A stretch of DNA of 64,000 nucleotides. Source: Thermophagus sp052400625 (lineage in GTDB: Bacteria; Bacteroidota; Bacteroidia; Bacteroidales; Marinilabiliaceae). Made by a program: the position numbers and the translations under genes. Position 1 is the stretch's first letter, and every line of letters starts with the position of its first letter. Positions 37,565 to 47,481 of this stretch are shown here, piece after piece. A model generated the notes under the pieces. The model did not search any database and had not been told where the DNA came from. It was given only the letters and a program-made list of their open reading frames with translations. The stretch lies in the NCBI GenBank assembly GCA_052400625.1, contig JBQTGH010000008.1, one strand, 5' to 3'.

Positions 37565-39940
37565 TTACTCCTTCCCTTTCAACGTTCTAACGCCAAAAAT
37601 AGGTCCTGCACGATGATTATCTTTTGGATCGAATGTAACGGTAATCGAACCCTTTGAAAGATCAATATCATCAGGAATGTTATATGTATTGGTATAGAAT
37701 TCTCCCGGACGAGCATTGGAAATATTTTCTGTAGCTACAACCTGATTGTTAACGAGAATATCAAATGTTCGGCTTCCCTGATATCCACCCCAATATTCCA
37801 CTGCAATCTGAATTGGACGGTTATCATTTACTTTCATTTCACAAGACATCCAGCCGCCCCGATCGGCTTCCCTATATTTTCGACGACGATATTCATGAGC
37901 CCAACTTTTTTCACTTTTAAAGTTGTGATCTCTTTCGGGTTGCATTTCACCAGGTTGGAAGAAGTCTATGGTGCGAATTTCCAGCCTTTTTTGAGCTTCC
38001 TGCTTGGCTTTATATTCTTCCTGAAATTGAATCCATTTGGCTTCGTTAAAGATGTCGAAATAAACAGAATACCTTCGGTCATTGGTTTTATAAAAGGGTT
38101 TAAATACAATATCCTTAGGTCGTCCTACCTCTTTTGTTTTAAACATATTAGGCTCATCTGCGATAGGGGTAGTCCAGGTTTCCGGATTTCGGTCCTCTAC
38201 CATTAATACCGGTACATAAAGCGGATTGTTAGCATTAGAATCATTAACAGCTCCCAACTGTCCGGCAAGAACCAATGGTCCATACATTAAAGCGACTCTG
38301 TCTTTGTTATCCGGCATAGTCTCCAACCTGAGCGAGAAGGGGAAAGAGACTTTGACAATATCTCCTGATTTCCATTGTCGATCTAAAGCAATAAAACTCT
38401 GAGGTTCCTTGTCATAGGAAACCTCCTCTCCGTTAACGGTAATGATCATTCCTTTTTCAGCCCAGTAGGGATAACGAATTTGAAGAATCAAGTCGACGGG
38501 TTCATCGCACTCAAAAGTAAAAGAGGTATTTTGTTCATCCGGGAAACGGGTATTTTGTGTCAATTTCAGACCTTTCTCTTGCCAATTAAGTTCAGATGCA
38601 ATAAACTGACTAACAAATAACTCCTTATCATTGAAAAAGTAAATATTCCTAGGGTATTTGGCATGATTTTCCATCCCTGTTCCCACACAACATGTAAAGC
38701 CAAAGGGATCCTGATAATGCTTATGTCCCCCCATTTCAAGAGATAGATTGTAAATCACATGACCGGTTTGGGGATGCTGTGATGATAAGATATGATTAAA
38801 CAATGCCCGTTCATAGAAATCGGCTACTTCGGCATTGGCTTCCCACTTAAACAGATGGTTCGATAGCTTCAGCATATTATAGACATTACAGGTTTCTGTG
38901 GTATTGCTGCTGAGTCTGTTATTAAGGGTATCCGGCGCTCCAAAATATTCATGATCACCATTACCTCCGGTTACATATGAATGATGATGAACCACACGAT
39001 CCCAAAAGAATTTGGCAGTATAATGGTCCAAGGAATCTCCTGTCAACTCGTATCTGCGTGCCAGACCAATCAACTTTGGAATTTGTGTATTGGCATGATG
39101 TCCGGGAAGAATGTCCACACCCTGGGAAAGAGGTCCCAGAACGGCATCGTGATGAAATACTCGTGATAAATCAAGATATTTTTCGTTTCCGGTTACGCCA
39201 TATAATTCAACCAGAGATTCATTAATGCCACCATGTTCACAATGCAGCATTTTTTGCATTTCATCATGGGAAAGATTTTCTACAATGGAGCCCAACCAAT
39301 CTGCAAATTTCAGTTCTATTTCCAGGGCTTTTTTGTTGCCACACAATTTGTAGGCATCCATCAAACCTGCCATAATTTTATGTTGAGTATAAACAGGAGC
39401 CCAAATGCCATTAAGGTCGAATCCGGCCGAACGAATTTCACCTTTTGCAATTTCTTCTTCAAAAATTTTCTTTCCATTCTCGAAAGCACCAATATATCCA
39501 TCGCCTGTAGCCTGCTGAACAGCATCCAATTCATTCACAATATAAATCACTCTTTTCAGGAACTCATCATTTCCGGTAGTCCTATACATCATCGAACAAG
39601 CTGACAAATAATGTCCCAAACTATGGCCGGTCAAAGATTCACCTTCCCATCCGCCGTAATGTTCTGCTTTGGGTTTGAGGCCAGCTTGCTCTCTGAAATG
39701 GGCCAAAAAACGATCAGGTTCATAATTCAAAAGAATTTTTTCATTGCGTTTGGCGGCTTCCATGAAAGGTCCGTCGAGCAATTTCACATCATCAAGGTCA
39801 AATTGCAATGTCCTGAATGACACCACCTCCGGGCCATTCGTCTTGATGTAATGTTTCTCTTCTTCGGATTGCTGGCAGGCACTCAGCCACACAGCAGCTC
39901 CCAAAAAAACAGCTTTGAAGGTATTTGTTGTCTTCTTCAT
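37565..39940 (-). CDS. GH127-type beta-L-arabinofuranosidase lipoprotein
   Basis: 791 aa with a lipobox (GAAVWLSACQQ, Cys about 22). The (alpha/alpha)6 catalytic domain carries GHSLGHYLSACSMMYRTTGN and the zinc/cysteine site of GH127/GH146: Glu349 and Cys351 (TETCNVYNMLK), Cys417 and Cys418 (FTCCVGTGMENHAKY). One of the paired cysteines is the nucleophile in characterised members. A beta-sandwich follows, then a C-terminal domain (about 690-791) ending in RAGPIFGVRTLKG, resembling DUF6805. GH127 enzymes release beta-linked L-arabinofuranose, classically from the hydroxyproline-linked beta-arabinooligosaccharides of extensin; GH146 members act on pectic side chains. It is the last gene of PUL2. 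Confidence 0.9.
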   Translation of the reverse strand: MKKTTNTFKAVFLGAAVWLSACQQSEEEKHYIKTNGPEVVSFRTLQFDLDDVKLLDGPFMEAAKRNEKILLNYEPDRFLAHFREQAGLKPKAEHYGGWEGESLTGHSLGHYLSACSMMYRTTGNDEFLKRVIYIVNELDAVQQATGDGYIGAFENGKKIFEEEIAKGEIRSAGFDLNGIWAPVYTQHKIMAGLMDAYKLCGNKKALEIELKFADWLGSIVENLSHDEMQKMLHCEHGGINESLVELYGVTGNEKYLDLSRVFHHDAVLGPLSQGVDILPGHHANTQIPKLIGLARRYELTGDSLDHYTAKFFWDRVVHHHSYVTGGNGDHEYFGAPDTLNNRLSSNTTETCNVYNMLKLSNHLFKWEANAEVADFYERALFNHILSSQHPQTGHVIYNLSLEMGGHKHYQDPFGFTCCVGTGMENHAKYPRNIYFFNDKELFVSQFIASELNWQEKGLKLTQNTRFPDEQNTSFTFECDEPVDLILQIRYPYWAEKGMIITVNGEEVSYDKEPQSFIALDRQWKSGDIVKVSFPFSLRLETMPDNKDRVALMYGPLVLAGQLGAVNDSNANNPLYVPVLMVEDRNPETWTTPIADEPNMFKTKEVGRPKDIVFKPFYKTNDRRYSVYFDIFNEAKWIQFQEEYKAKQEAQKRLEIRTIDFFQPGEMQPERDHNFKSEKSWAHEYRRRKYREADRGGWMSCEMKVNDNRPIQIAVEYWGGYQGSRTFDILVNNQVVATENISNARPGEFYTNTYNIPDDIDLSKGSITVTFDPKDNHRAGPIFGVRTLKGKE

Positions 39941-40093
39941 ACTTTAATAAATATAGATCATTAGATTAATGGATAAAATCAATTCAATCAATAGGTTTCA
40001 GTCAGTAGTGCAATTTTTCTCTCCCATTCCTGAGAACGACATAGACAGCATTAAAAGTACGGTGTAGCCCTACCCCTCCACTACCCGTCTTTT

Positions 40094-40930
40094 TTAATAC
40101 AAATTTTCTATTGCCACATGACATGAAGGACAATCCTCCAAATCAAAATCCGGGAAATATGCCCTGAGCAAATCATACAAGGCCGGATCATATTCCTTTA
40201 ATTCGCGTCGAGTATTCACATGGTTGTGTTTGCCATCGGGCTGGGCTACTTCCGCATTTACATTAAACCAGTTTTGAACTCCTTCTGCCCAGTATTCATA
40301 TATATTGGTTGCCGCATAGGTATTTTGATATTTTCCTTGATTCCGAGCATCATCCAAAAGTTTCTGAAGAGTTTGATTAAACTCAGGATACAACGGCGCA
40401 ATGCCTATTAAATGGATGGCATGTGCGAATTCATGAATTAAAATATCTTCGGCATGATACTTATCGATCTGATAACACAACAAATTCTCCTCGGCACAGG
40501 TGGTTAAGGGAAGTTCCAGATCTCCTCCCAGCCCTCTTGCTCTTACATCCCAATTTAGAGAAGTGTCATTCACTAAATAAGCGTGTTCAGGAATGTCGGT
40601 AGTTCCCTCATATCGCGCCATGATACCAACTCGGGCTTTTACTTTCTGCATTTGGGCCAGCACATCTTCCGGTAAACCATCCGTCATAAATTCTACAATC
40701 CGACAGGCCGCGAAAACAGCCGTTTCGGGTACTCGATGAGAACTGACAATATGAATGCCATTGACGTTGACATATTGTTCATAGAAAATGTCAAGCCCCA
40801 AGCTGTCGGGTGGTTGAATTATTTGATATACTTCATTCGCAACATTTGTTTTTTCTTGACCAACAGCCAGCCCACTCCAACAGAGCCAAAACCCCAAAAT
40901 GAAGCAAATTAGTTTATGTGTTCCTATCAT
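40094..40930 (-). CDS. Secreted HExxH zinc metallopeptidase-like protein
   Basis: 278 aa with a signal peptide (LICFILGFWLCWSGLAVGQ). A zinc-binding HExxH motif is at 166-170 (ILIHEFAHAIH), and a downstream Glu216 in YEYWAEGVQNWFN is a likely third ligand, as in gluzincin peptidases. Cysteines at about 145, 152, 272 and 275 could form disulfides. I do not know a characterised member. It lies between GH27 (89 bp upstream) and GH127 (153 bp downstream) inside PUL2, which hints at action on the protein part of a glycoprotein or on a peptide-linked glycan. Actual peptidase activity is inferred from the motif only. Confidence 0.75.
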   Translation of the reverse strand: MIGTHKLICFILGFWLCWSGLAVGQEKTNVANEVYQIIQPPDSLGLDIFYEQYVNVNGIHIVSSHRVPETAVFAACRIVEFMTDGLPEDVLAQMQKVKARVGIMARYEGTTDIPEHAYLVNDTSLNWDVRARGLGGDLELPLTTCAEENLLCYQIDKYHAEDILIHEFAHAIHLIGIAPLYPEFNQTLQKLLDDARNQGKYQNTYAATNIYEYWAEGVQNWFNVNAEVAQPDGKHNHVNTRRELKEYDPALYDLLRAYFPDFDLEDCPSCHVAIENLY

Positions 40931-41019
40931 ATTTCCGCTTTTTAAGTACTATCCTCGTCCGCATGATGAACCCCTAATGCAGCCGAAGTGAGAATTGGTT
41001 TTATAAAGGCAATAAATAA

Positions 41020-42210
41020 TTATTTCTTTTTCAGTCTCACCATTAACACCCCATGAGGTGGTATTTCTGCTGAGAGTTGTTCGTCGGTGGTACCAATGTA
41101 TTTATGCGCCCAACAGTCCCATATCTTGTAATTATTTTTATGCAAATTGACGTCTCTCACAAAATACATGGTGTATCGCTGCCAGTCGTAATCCAACGAC
41201 CATGCTTGAAGGGAACGGTTAAGGAAACAGACGGCAACTTCTCCATTGGAAAGTGGCTTAGCCCATATTTCATAGTCGCCCATTTTCATAAACCGCCGTG
41301 CCTGTTTTCCCAGCTCATCCTGATTAACATCAATCACATCATGGTTGGTAAGTATTTCAAGCGTCGGTTGATCCAAATTCCTTAAATCATTTCCAGCCAT
41401 TAGTGGGGCTGCCAACATTGCCCACATGGAAAAATGGCTTATATATTCGGTATTGGTCATACCACCATTGCCCACTTCAAGCATATCGGGGTCGTTCCAA
41501 TGACCGGGTCCTGCAAAAGGATAAAGCTCCGCTTGCCGATCGATAATATCCAACACACCAAGTCCTCCCCAATCAAATTGGCACTGAAAGCAATCGCGAA
41601 TATCCGCTGTGGTTCGCCACAAATGACCTATGCCCTTTCCCCATTCCCATGGCTTATGTTCTCCCCACTCACAAATCGAAAAAACAATCGGTCTTCCCAC
41701 CGCTTTCAGAGCGTCACTCATGGTCTTATAAGCCGCTTCTGCACTCTGTCCTTCATTGTAGCACCAGTCGTACTTCAGATAATCGACCCCCCATGCTGCA
41801 TAAGAACGGGCATCCTGAAACTGGTATCCACGACTCCCGGGGCGTCCCTGACAGGTTTTTGATCCGGCACAAGAATAAATTCCCAATTTCAACCCATGAG
41901 AATGAATGTAATCGCCCAAAGCTTTCATCCCTGACGGAAAACGTTCCGGATCGGGTATAATATTCCCAAGACTGTCACGTCCGACCTGCCAGCAGTCATC
42001 GATAACGATGTATTCATAACCGGCATCGCGCATCCCAGATGTCACCATAGCATCGGCCATCTCCATAATCATCTTTTCGTCCACATTACAGCCAAACTTA
42101 TTCCATGAGTTCCACCCCATTGGAGGAGTAATAGCTAAGTCTGCCACGCCTTGATTAAAAGCCGTTTGACCAACAAACAAAAAAAGAATTAACAACGAAC
42201 AGTTTTTCAT
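41020..42210 (-). CDS. GH27 alpha-galactosidase (or beta-L-arabinopyranosidase)
   Basis: 396 aa with a signal peptide (LLILFLFVGQTAFNQ). TIM-barrel family marks: TPPMGWNSWNKFGC near the N-terminus, YIVIDDCWQ, LKLGIYSCAGSKTCQGRPGS. The nucleophile is Asp148 in VDYLKYDWCYN and the acid/base Asp203 in WRTTADIRDCF; their 55-residue spacing fits GH27. A short beta-sandwich ends the protein. GH27 removes terminal alpha-D-galactose, and a few members remove the stereochemically equivalent beta-L-arabinopyranose found in arabinogalactan-proteins. It is separated from the upstream DUF5695 gene by a strong terminator-like hairpin. Periplasmic by its signal peptide. Confidence 0.94.
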   Translation of the reverse strand: MKNCSLLILFLFVGQTAFNQGVADLAITPPMGWNSWNKFGCNVDEKMIMEMADAMVTSGMRDAGYEYIVIDDCWQVGRDSLGNIIPDPERFPSGMKALGDYIHSHGLKLGIYSCAGSKTCQGRPGSRGYQFQDARSYAAWGVDYLKYDWCYNEGQSAEAAYKTMSDALKAVGRPIVFSICEWGEHKPWEWGKGIGHLWRTTADIRDCFQCQFDWGGLGVLDIIDRQAELYPFAGPGHWNDPDMLEVGNGGMTNTEYISHFSMWAMLAAPLMAGNDLRNLDQPTLEILTNHDVIDVNQDELGKQARRFMKMGDYEIWAKPLSNGEVAVCFLNRSLQAWSLDYDWQRYTMYFVRDVNLHKNNYKIWDCWAHKYIGTTDEQLSAEIPPHGVLMVRLKKK

Positions 42211-42238
42211 AATATTTCAGAATTAGTCAAATAAAAGG

Positions 42239-42277
42239 AAACCTCATCCAACCATACAAGATGGTCGGATGAGGTTT
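42239..42277 (-). terminator. Strong hairpin between DUF5695 and GH27 genes
   Basis: A 17-bp stem with one mismatch: AAACCTCATCCAACCAT (42239-42255), loop ACAAG, ATGGTCGGATGAGGTTT (42261-42277). On the minus strand it is followed by CCTTTTATTT. It begins 8 bp after the DUF5695 stop. This is the best intrinsic-terminator candidate inside PUL2; it may split the locus into two transcripts or attenuate. Confidence 0.8.
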
Positions 42278-42284
42278 TCTCTGT

Positions 42285-45029
42285 TTAAATGCCTTTTAGA
42301 ACACGAACCGTTCTTTCTTTCTTTTTTAAAGGAATACTATAAATTCCGCGGTCATTTTTTGAATACTTGAGGACCTTATACTCTCCGTTTTCAGAATCAC
42401 CTGTAAATTTAACCTGCAAGAATGCCTTCGGTGTATATTCATTTCTCGAATCCAAAACGATCTTTATCTCTCCAGATTCAGGATGAAATGAAACCGTTTT
42501 GAATTTACCGGCATCAAGAGATAATTCAACCCCGGCAGGAGCAATAAAAACTTTGGAACGGGCGGCAGTTGTCAATTCCATGGTAATCCATTCCGCCTCA
42601 TTGATAATGTTACCGCCCATAGAAATCCATCCAAATTCATCATGCATAACCAAGAAAGAGGCAGTATTTACAGCATATCCAAAAAAACCGGGGCCATAAT
42701 CACCAGAAATGCCATCGTTCCGTAAAGTGGATGGAAAGGAGTGAAAAGCACATGGGGCAAATCCGTCTTTTGTAATGTTTGACAAAGCCCCCATAAGACC
42801 GCCATACCCTACACGCAGCAAATACAAATTATCTGGCACTTCTTTAAAAGCATGTAATACCGGTATAGCATTCAGCGCTGAACCATAATGATGGATTTGT
42901 CGCTCCACGCGGGAAAGTTTACCGCCAAAAAGGAAATCCCAGTAACGGCGAGCACATCCGTTGTATCCCCAGTGGGGGATGGTGGGCATATAAGCGAGTA
43001 TCGCATTGAGAGTAATGGACGCTTTCTCATCAAATCCAAAATATTTGGACCACATATACACTTCCTCTTGTCCGGTAGAATCCCAAGGCATTTCACTTCC
43101 AAAAGGATAGTTGAGGGATGCCCAGTGCTCGGCTCTTTTGCGCATGGTCGATTCCAGTTTTTGGGCAAGTTCGGTCCAACCTTCCCGTTTTAAGTCCTCC
43201 AGAACCAAAATAAAAATAGTTCCTTCCATTTGTCCAAATTGAGCATAATATGGAGCTTGCTCAACCATAGCGATTGCTGTATGGAAAGCATTTTCCAGAT
43301 ACCACTCCCAGGCACGTTGAGTCACAAGACCATTGTAATTCCGTGCCAAGCGATACATTACCCAATGTGCCGCCGCCACATGCGGATAATTATAAGAACG
43401 ACCAACCGTTTCGGCAGCTTCCTTACTCCAAGCTGCCCATGTTTTATAGTTTACCTCGTCACTGTAAGTACCCTCCGGCATGCTATCAGGCTCATAATAA
43501 AATAAGCTTTTTCTGACTCCGTATTTATGCTCACCGATACTATACTGAATCCCTCCCCACATCGTTTGGTTCACAAAATCTTCCATTTTGGCGACTTCTT
43601 CCGGATCGGGTTGAACCAGCTGCTTCATAATGGCATTAAGCCAACTCCCGGCTCCCCCTTCATCACTCAATCCTGCAATCCAGGCACGACTATCTTGGGT
43701 TATCTTTTCTTTTTTCTCATAATCATAACTAATTACAGACGGAGCTCGACCAAAGGGATCATTCTTTTTATCAAACCATTGTTCAGTAAGCAAAAAATGC
43801 CCATTATCCGCCACCACCTCTGATTCAGGTTTTATTACCTTATAGTTAATCGTCTGAACGGTTCCATCAGTATATGTTACGGAAAGACGAGCCCGCCCCC
43901 AAATAACACCATTCACCGCATATTTGTCCCAACCGTGAGAGGTCGTTCCAACTTTTTTCACGACAAGCGCACCTTCAGGCTCCACATCAATGGAGCGAAT
44001 TTCCTTTTCATATGTTAAGAATAAGCTTCCCTGGACGTCCTGAGGCAGAACGTACCCTGGAAACCCAATGGCCACCGGCTTGTGGTGCTTAATCAATGTT
44101 TCTTCAATATTTTGAACATTATCGGCCAACACAAATTCAACACCTACTGAATAAGTTTCTCCCGGAGCAAGAACCATCGAGGTTGGTCTGTTCCACGGAT
44201 CCGCTTCTTGCCATTCATTTTCCGCATAAGCCTTACTATGCACCATCCATTCATGAAACCCTTCAAAAGTAATTCCTCGTGGCATGGGATCGTCAAGCAA
44301 AGGACGATAAGCTTCAAACGGAGTTTTTTCATGAGGCAGCACCAGGAGAACAGGCCCTTCACCGCTTAACCTGACCGCTTGCAAATAACCGGCATCCATT
44401 CCAATATATGGATCAAAAAATACATTTTCGGCATGCACTTCATCCAAGTGCTTCTCGTGAAGAATGTTATTAAATATCATGGGGATGCCTAAAGCACCAA
44501 CTTCTATTGGTTCACTATTTTTGTTTTTCAACTCAAATCGCAATACCAAATTCCCATTCTTACTCTCCCAGAAACGAGTTATTTCAAGGGCAATGTCCTT
44601 CGACAAGGAATTTGACAACTTAGCCGCTGTCAAAACTCCATTTCCCTCATGGTTCAAAGACTCAACAGGACTTCTATGGGCAGCGGAAGAATAACTCACC
44701 CATTGAGAGGCTCCCTTCTGTCTTACTTTAAGGTTAATATCTCCCAGCTGATAAAAACCATCACCTTTTCGAACTTCTGCCCACTCACCTGTAGTATAAT
44801 TAAATTGAGGATCCACAACAGGAGAAAGCGAAACTGCTGTTTGTGATCTTTTATCAACCGACAATTCAAAAACAGGAGTCGATAAGCTTAATATTTCAGA
44901 TGAAGACAGTGAATCTACTTGTGCGATGGCAGTATGGTTGAATTGTCCAACCCCCCAAAGCATCAATATGCCAACAAACACATCTGTTATTCTGAATTTG
45001 TTTCTCTTACAAACCTTTTGGAACATCAT
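42285..45029 (-). CDS. DUF5695-like large secreted protein
   Basis: 914 aa with a signal segment (VFVGILMLWGVGQFNHTAIA). The N-terminal half looks like a beta-sandwich (LEITRFWESKNGNLVLRFEL). From about residue 490 it becomes helical, with conserved aromatic blocks (QTMWGGIQYSIGEHKYG, VAAAHWVMYRLARNYNG, PYYAQFGQMEGTIFILVLED, IPHWGYNGCARRYWDF), as in (alpha/alpha)6-toroid glycosidases and lyases. I assign DUF5695 from memory. It is in PUL2 between GH43 (35-bp gap) and GH27. A glycoside hydrolase activity is plausible but no catalytic pair can be named. Confidence 0.75.
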   Translation of the reverse strand: MMFQKVCKRNKFRITDVFVGILMLWGVGQFNHTAIAQVDSLSSSEILSLSTPVFELSVDKRSQTAVSLSPVVDPQFNYTTGEWAEVRKGDGFYQLGDINLKVRQKGASQWVSYSSAAHRSPVESLNHEGNGVLTAAKLSNSLSKDIALEITRFWESKNGNLVLRFELKNKNSEPIEVGALGIPMIFNNILHEKHLDEVHAENVFFDPYIGMDAGYLQAVRLSGEGPVLLVLPHEKTPFEAYRPLLDDPMPRGITFEGFHEWMVHSKAYAENEWQEADPWNRPTSMVLAPGETYSVGVEFVLADNVQNIEETLIKHHKPVAIGFPGYVLPQDVQGSLFLTYEKEIRSIDVEPEGALVVKKVGTTSHGWDKYAVNGVIWGRARLSVTYTDGTVQTINYKVIKPESEVVADNGHFLLTEQWFDKKNDPFGRAPSVISYDYEKKEKITQDSRAWIAGLSDEGGAGSWLNAIMKQLVQPDPEEVAKMEDFVNQTMWGGIQYSIGEHKYGVRKSLFYYEPDSMPEGTYSDEVNYKTWAAWSKEAAETVGRSYNYPHVAAAHWVMYRLARNYNGLVTQRAWEWYLENAFHTAIAMVEQAPYYAQFGQMEGTIFILVLEDLKREGWTELAQKLESTMRKRAEHWASLNYPFGSEMPWDSTGQEEVYMWSKYFGFDEKASITLNAILAYMPTIPHWGYNGCARRYWDFLFGGKLSRVERQIHHYGSALNAIPVLHAFKEVPDNLYLLRVGYGGLMGALSNITKDGFAPCAFHSFPSTLRNDGISGDYGPGFFGYAVNTASFLVMHDEFGWISMGGNIINEAEWITMELTTAARSKVFIAPAGVELSLDAGKFKTVSFHPESGEIKIVLDSRNEYTPKAFLQVKFTGDSENGEYKVLKYSKNDRGIYSIPLKKKERTVRVLKGI

Positions 45030-45063
45030 ATTAAAACCTTTTTAACTCGTTACACTTAATTTA

Positions 45064-47241
45064 TCAATTATCGTATCCACAGTCTGGTGAAATCAACCCT
45101 TTAGGGCGCGTTTCGTCCATCAGTTTCAAAACAGCTTCACGTTTTAATGGGAGATCATACAACCTAATATTTGCCAAAAATCCGGAAAAGTTCTCCTGCG
45201 GTGAACCAGACCCTCCAATCAAAATTTTACTGTTTTTTACAAATAAGTTTATGGGCTGTTCTTTTACAGGAATTCCATTTACATAAACCACCTCTTTCAT
45301 TCCGTCAAAGACCAATGCAAAATGATGCCATCGTCCCGATTCCGGAACATTATCAAAAGCTAGATCCACATACCCATCGCCATGAGCAACCGCGCCGTAA
45401 TGGCCAGTCCCATACATCAAAGCAGCATAAGAACCTTGCAACATATCGTCTCGTGAATTCCACGTAACAACACACTCATTTTGCCCAACTGCAGGATTAT
45501 TCACCCATAGCGACACAGTAAAAGGGGCATTCCACGATAAACTTTTGGGCGCAATTTTATTCAATTGCAAAACACTTTCACCATCAAATTCTAAAGCTTT
45601 AATCCCGCCAACGTTTTTTACTTTTATGGGTCTTGATGATGAAAAATATCCCCCCAAAGCTCCACGATTCTGAATGGAATCGGGCATCCAGCCCTCTCTT
45701 ATACTTTCGGCATCAATTTGCACAATGCACCCCAAAGGATTTAAATTGCCTGGTCCATCCTTACTCTCAGAATTTTGATATTCTGGAACATCAAAGAGCG
45801 CATCATATATTTCCACTTCCCAAATGGCGGCAAACAGACCTGTTTTCTCAACTCCGCTGATCGTTATTTTCACAAAGCGGGCATCTGCCTCATGATCATC
45901 AATCATAGGAGATCCTGAACGACGATTTGTCGTTCTATCGGCAAACAATGTCCAGGTAATATTGTCTTTGGAAGTTTCAATTTTATACTGATAATAAAAT
46001 GTCGGGTATTCAAAACGGGTCATCACCCTTTTTATATGCCTTACTTCACCCAGATCAACGGTCAGAGCTTGTGGCAAAATAACAGACCCCGCCTTCCACA
46101 ATGTTCCATTATTTCTATCGGTTGCATATTCAGGGCTAAACGAATGATCTATATTCTTTTTTGAGAATCGGGTGGCGCTGGACAACAAATGATAGGAAGA
46201 AGATGCCGAAACAGATGCCTTACTTGCCATATTTTCATGAGCAATTTGAATAGGGCCCAAATAACCAACTCCTTCGTTGGAAGGAAGAACCGGCCCTATA
46301 GTTGTATCATTTTCAAATAAGAGACGATCGACACAAATCTGACGAAACATACCACCGGTACTATGAGGGTTATTGTGACGATGATACAAAATATAATAGT
46401 CACCATTATCTTTGAAGGCCGAATGGTGGCCAGGACTATCAATGATTCCATCTGTTGAGGACTGTAAGATGGGTGAGTTTTCACCATAACTAAATGGTCC
46501 CTCCGGGTTGTCACTCACAGAATAATGGACGGCATAAGAACTAAGGCGACAATCACCGGATGAATACATCAGAAAATATTTTCCGTTTCTTTTCAAAACA
46601 AATGGAGCTTCAAATGCATCAGGGATCTGTTCCATTGGCACTCCTCCACTTTTCAAAATTGTCGTCATATCCATAGGATCGATCTGTGCCCATCCCATAC
46701 CACCAAACAAATGACACCATGTCCCAAACCAACAATACACAGCACCATCGTCGTCCATCAAATATTGGGCATCCAAAGCCGGCAAATTTTTAAGTCCGGT
46801 ACCGACTTCGATCACTGCTTTCCCATTGTTAACAGTCTGCCAAGGCCCAACGGGCGAATCGGAAACATATCCATAAATATTACACCCAAACTGGCAATTT
46901 CCCCAAAATAGATAATACCTGCCATCTGCTCCTTCCACGACGTCAGGAGCCCAAACATTTGTCAGCCCGGCCGGGACATTAACATCCATTTCATAGTTAA
47001 ACCAATTCACAAAATCTTTGCTAATCCAAACCTGAGGTTCCCCCGATGCCAATTTTATTCCATCTGTAGTTGAATATAAATAAAAAACATCGCCAAATTT
47101 CTTAATCGTTGGATCGGCAAAGTAGCCAGGAACAAGAGGATTGCCAGTTTTAACCAACTGTTTTTCCGATTGAGCCTCAATTATAGATATGAGCGCACCA
47201 TACAAAAACAATATTAGAAAAATCAGTGTCTTTTTGGCCAT
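45064..47241 (-). CDS. GH43 glycosidase with F5/8 (CBM32-like) and LamG-like domains
   Basis: 725 aa with a signal peptide. The five-bladed propeller (about 30-325) has the GH43 triad: Asp43 in YFADPTI (base), the Asp in LPALDAQYLMDDD (pKa modulator) and the Glu in DAFEAPFVLKRNG (acid). A discoidin/F5/8 domain follows at about 350-495 (NIDHSFSPEYATDRNNGTLW, TVDLGEVRHIKRVMTRFEYP), then a concanavalin-like LamG domain at about 520-705 (APFTVSLWVNNP, RWHHFALVFDGMKEVVYVNG). GH43 members are arabinofuranosidases, arabinanases, xylosidases or exo-galactanases; with GH127 and GH27 next door, terminal alpha-L-arabinofuranose or beta-galactan is likely. The two binding domains suggest a polymeric substrate. 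Confidence 0.9.
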   Translation of the reverse strand: MAKKTLIFLILFLYGALISIIEAQSEKQLVKTGNPLVPGYFADPTIKKFGDVFYLYSTTDGIKLASGEPQVWISKDFVNWFNYEMDVNVPAGLTNVWAPDVVEGADGRYYLFWGNCQFGCNIYGYVSDSPVGPWQTVNNGKAVIEVGTGLKNLPALDAQYLMDDDGAVYCWFGTWCHLFGGMGWAQIDPMDMTTILKSGGVPMEQIPDAFEAPFVLKRNGKYFLMYSSGDCRLSSYAVHYSVSDNPEGPFSYGENSPILQSSTDGIIDSPGHHSAFKDNGDYYILYHRHNNPHSTGGMFRQICVDRLLFENDTTIGPVLPSNEGVGYLGPIQIAHENMASKASVSASSSYHLLSSATRFSKKNIDHSFSPEYATDRNNGTLWKAGSVILPQALTVDLGEVRHIKRVMTRFEYPTFYYQYKIETSKDNITWTLFADRTTNRRSGSPMIDDHEADARFVKITISGVEKTGLFAAIWEVEIYDALFDVPEYQNSESKDGPGNLNPLGCIVQIDAESIREGWMPDSIQNRGALGGYFSSSRPIKVKNVGGIKALEFDGESVLQLNKIAPKSLSWNAPFTVSLWVNNPAVGQNECVVTWNSRDDMLQGSYAALMYGTGHYGAVAHGDGYVDLAFDNVPESGRWHHFALVFDGMKEVVYVNGIPVKEQPINLFVKNSKILIGGSGSPQENFSGFLANIRLYDLPLKREAVLKLMDETRPKGLISPDCGYDN

Positions 47242-47283
47242 ACTAAAAAATTATTTCATCAGTATAAAATTTGTTTAATCCAT

Positions 47284-47364
47284 TGGTCTGATGGAACTCA
47301 CATAACAAAGGGTTTTATACATATAATTTTGTGATCATCTAAATTGATCATGCTCGTTACATCC
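47284..47364. repeat. Degenerate member of the ATGAAACG-arm inverted repeat
   Basis: GATGGAACTCACAT near 47290 and CATGCTCGTTACATCC (47349-47364) pair imperfectly and resemble the arms at 9901-9959 and 24201-24270. It lies in the 240-bp gap between the DUF6055-like gene and GH43. The similarity is partial. Confidence 0.3.
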
Positions 47365-47481
47365 GATAATAAATTAACAGGCACTTCATTAATTTGAGGT
47401 TTTCCCCGTTTATGACAAGAACCACCTGTCAGTAATCACTTCTTTATTGAATTTTCTGCCGGCACCCACCCCATCATCCAG

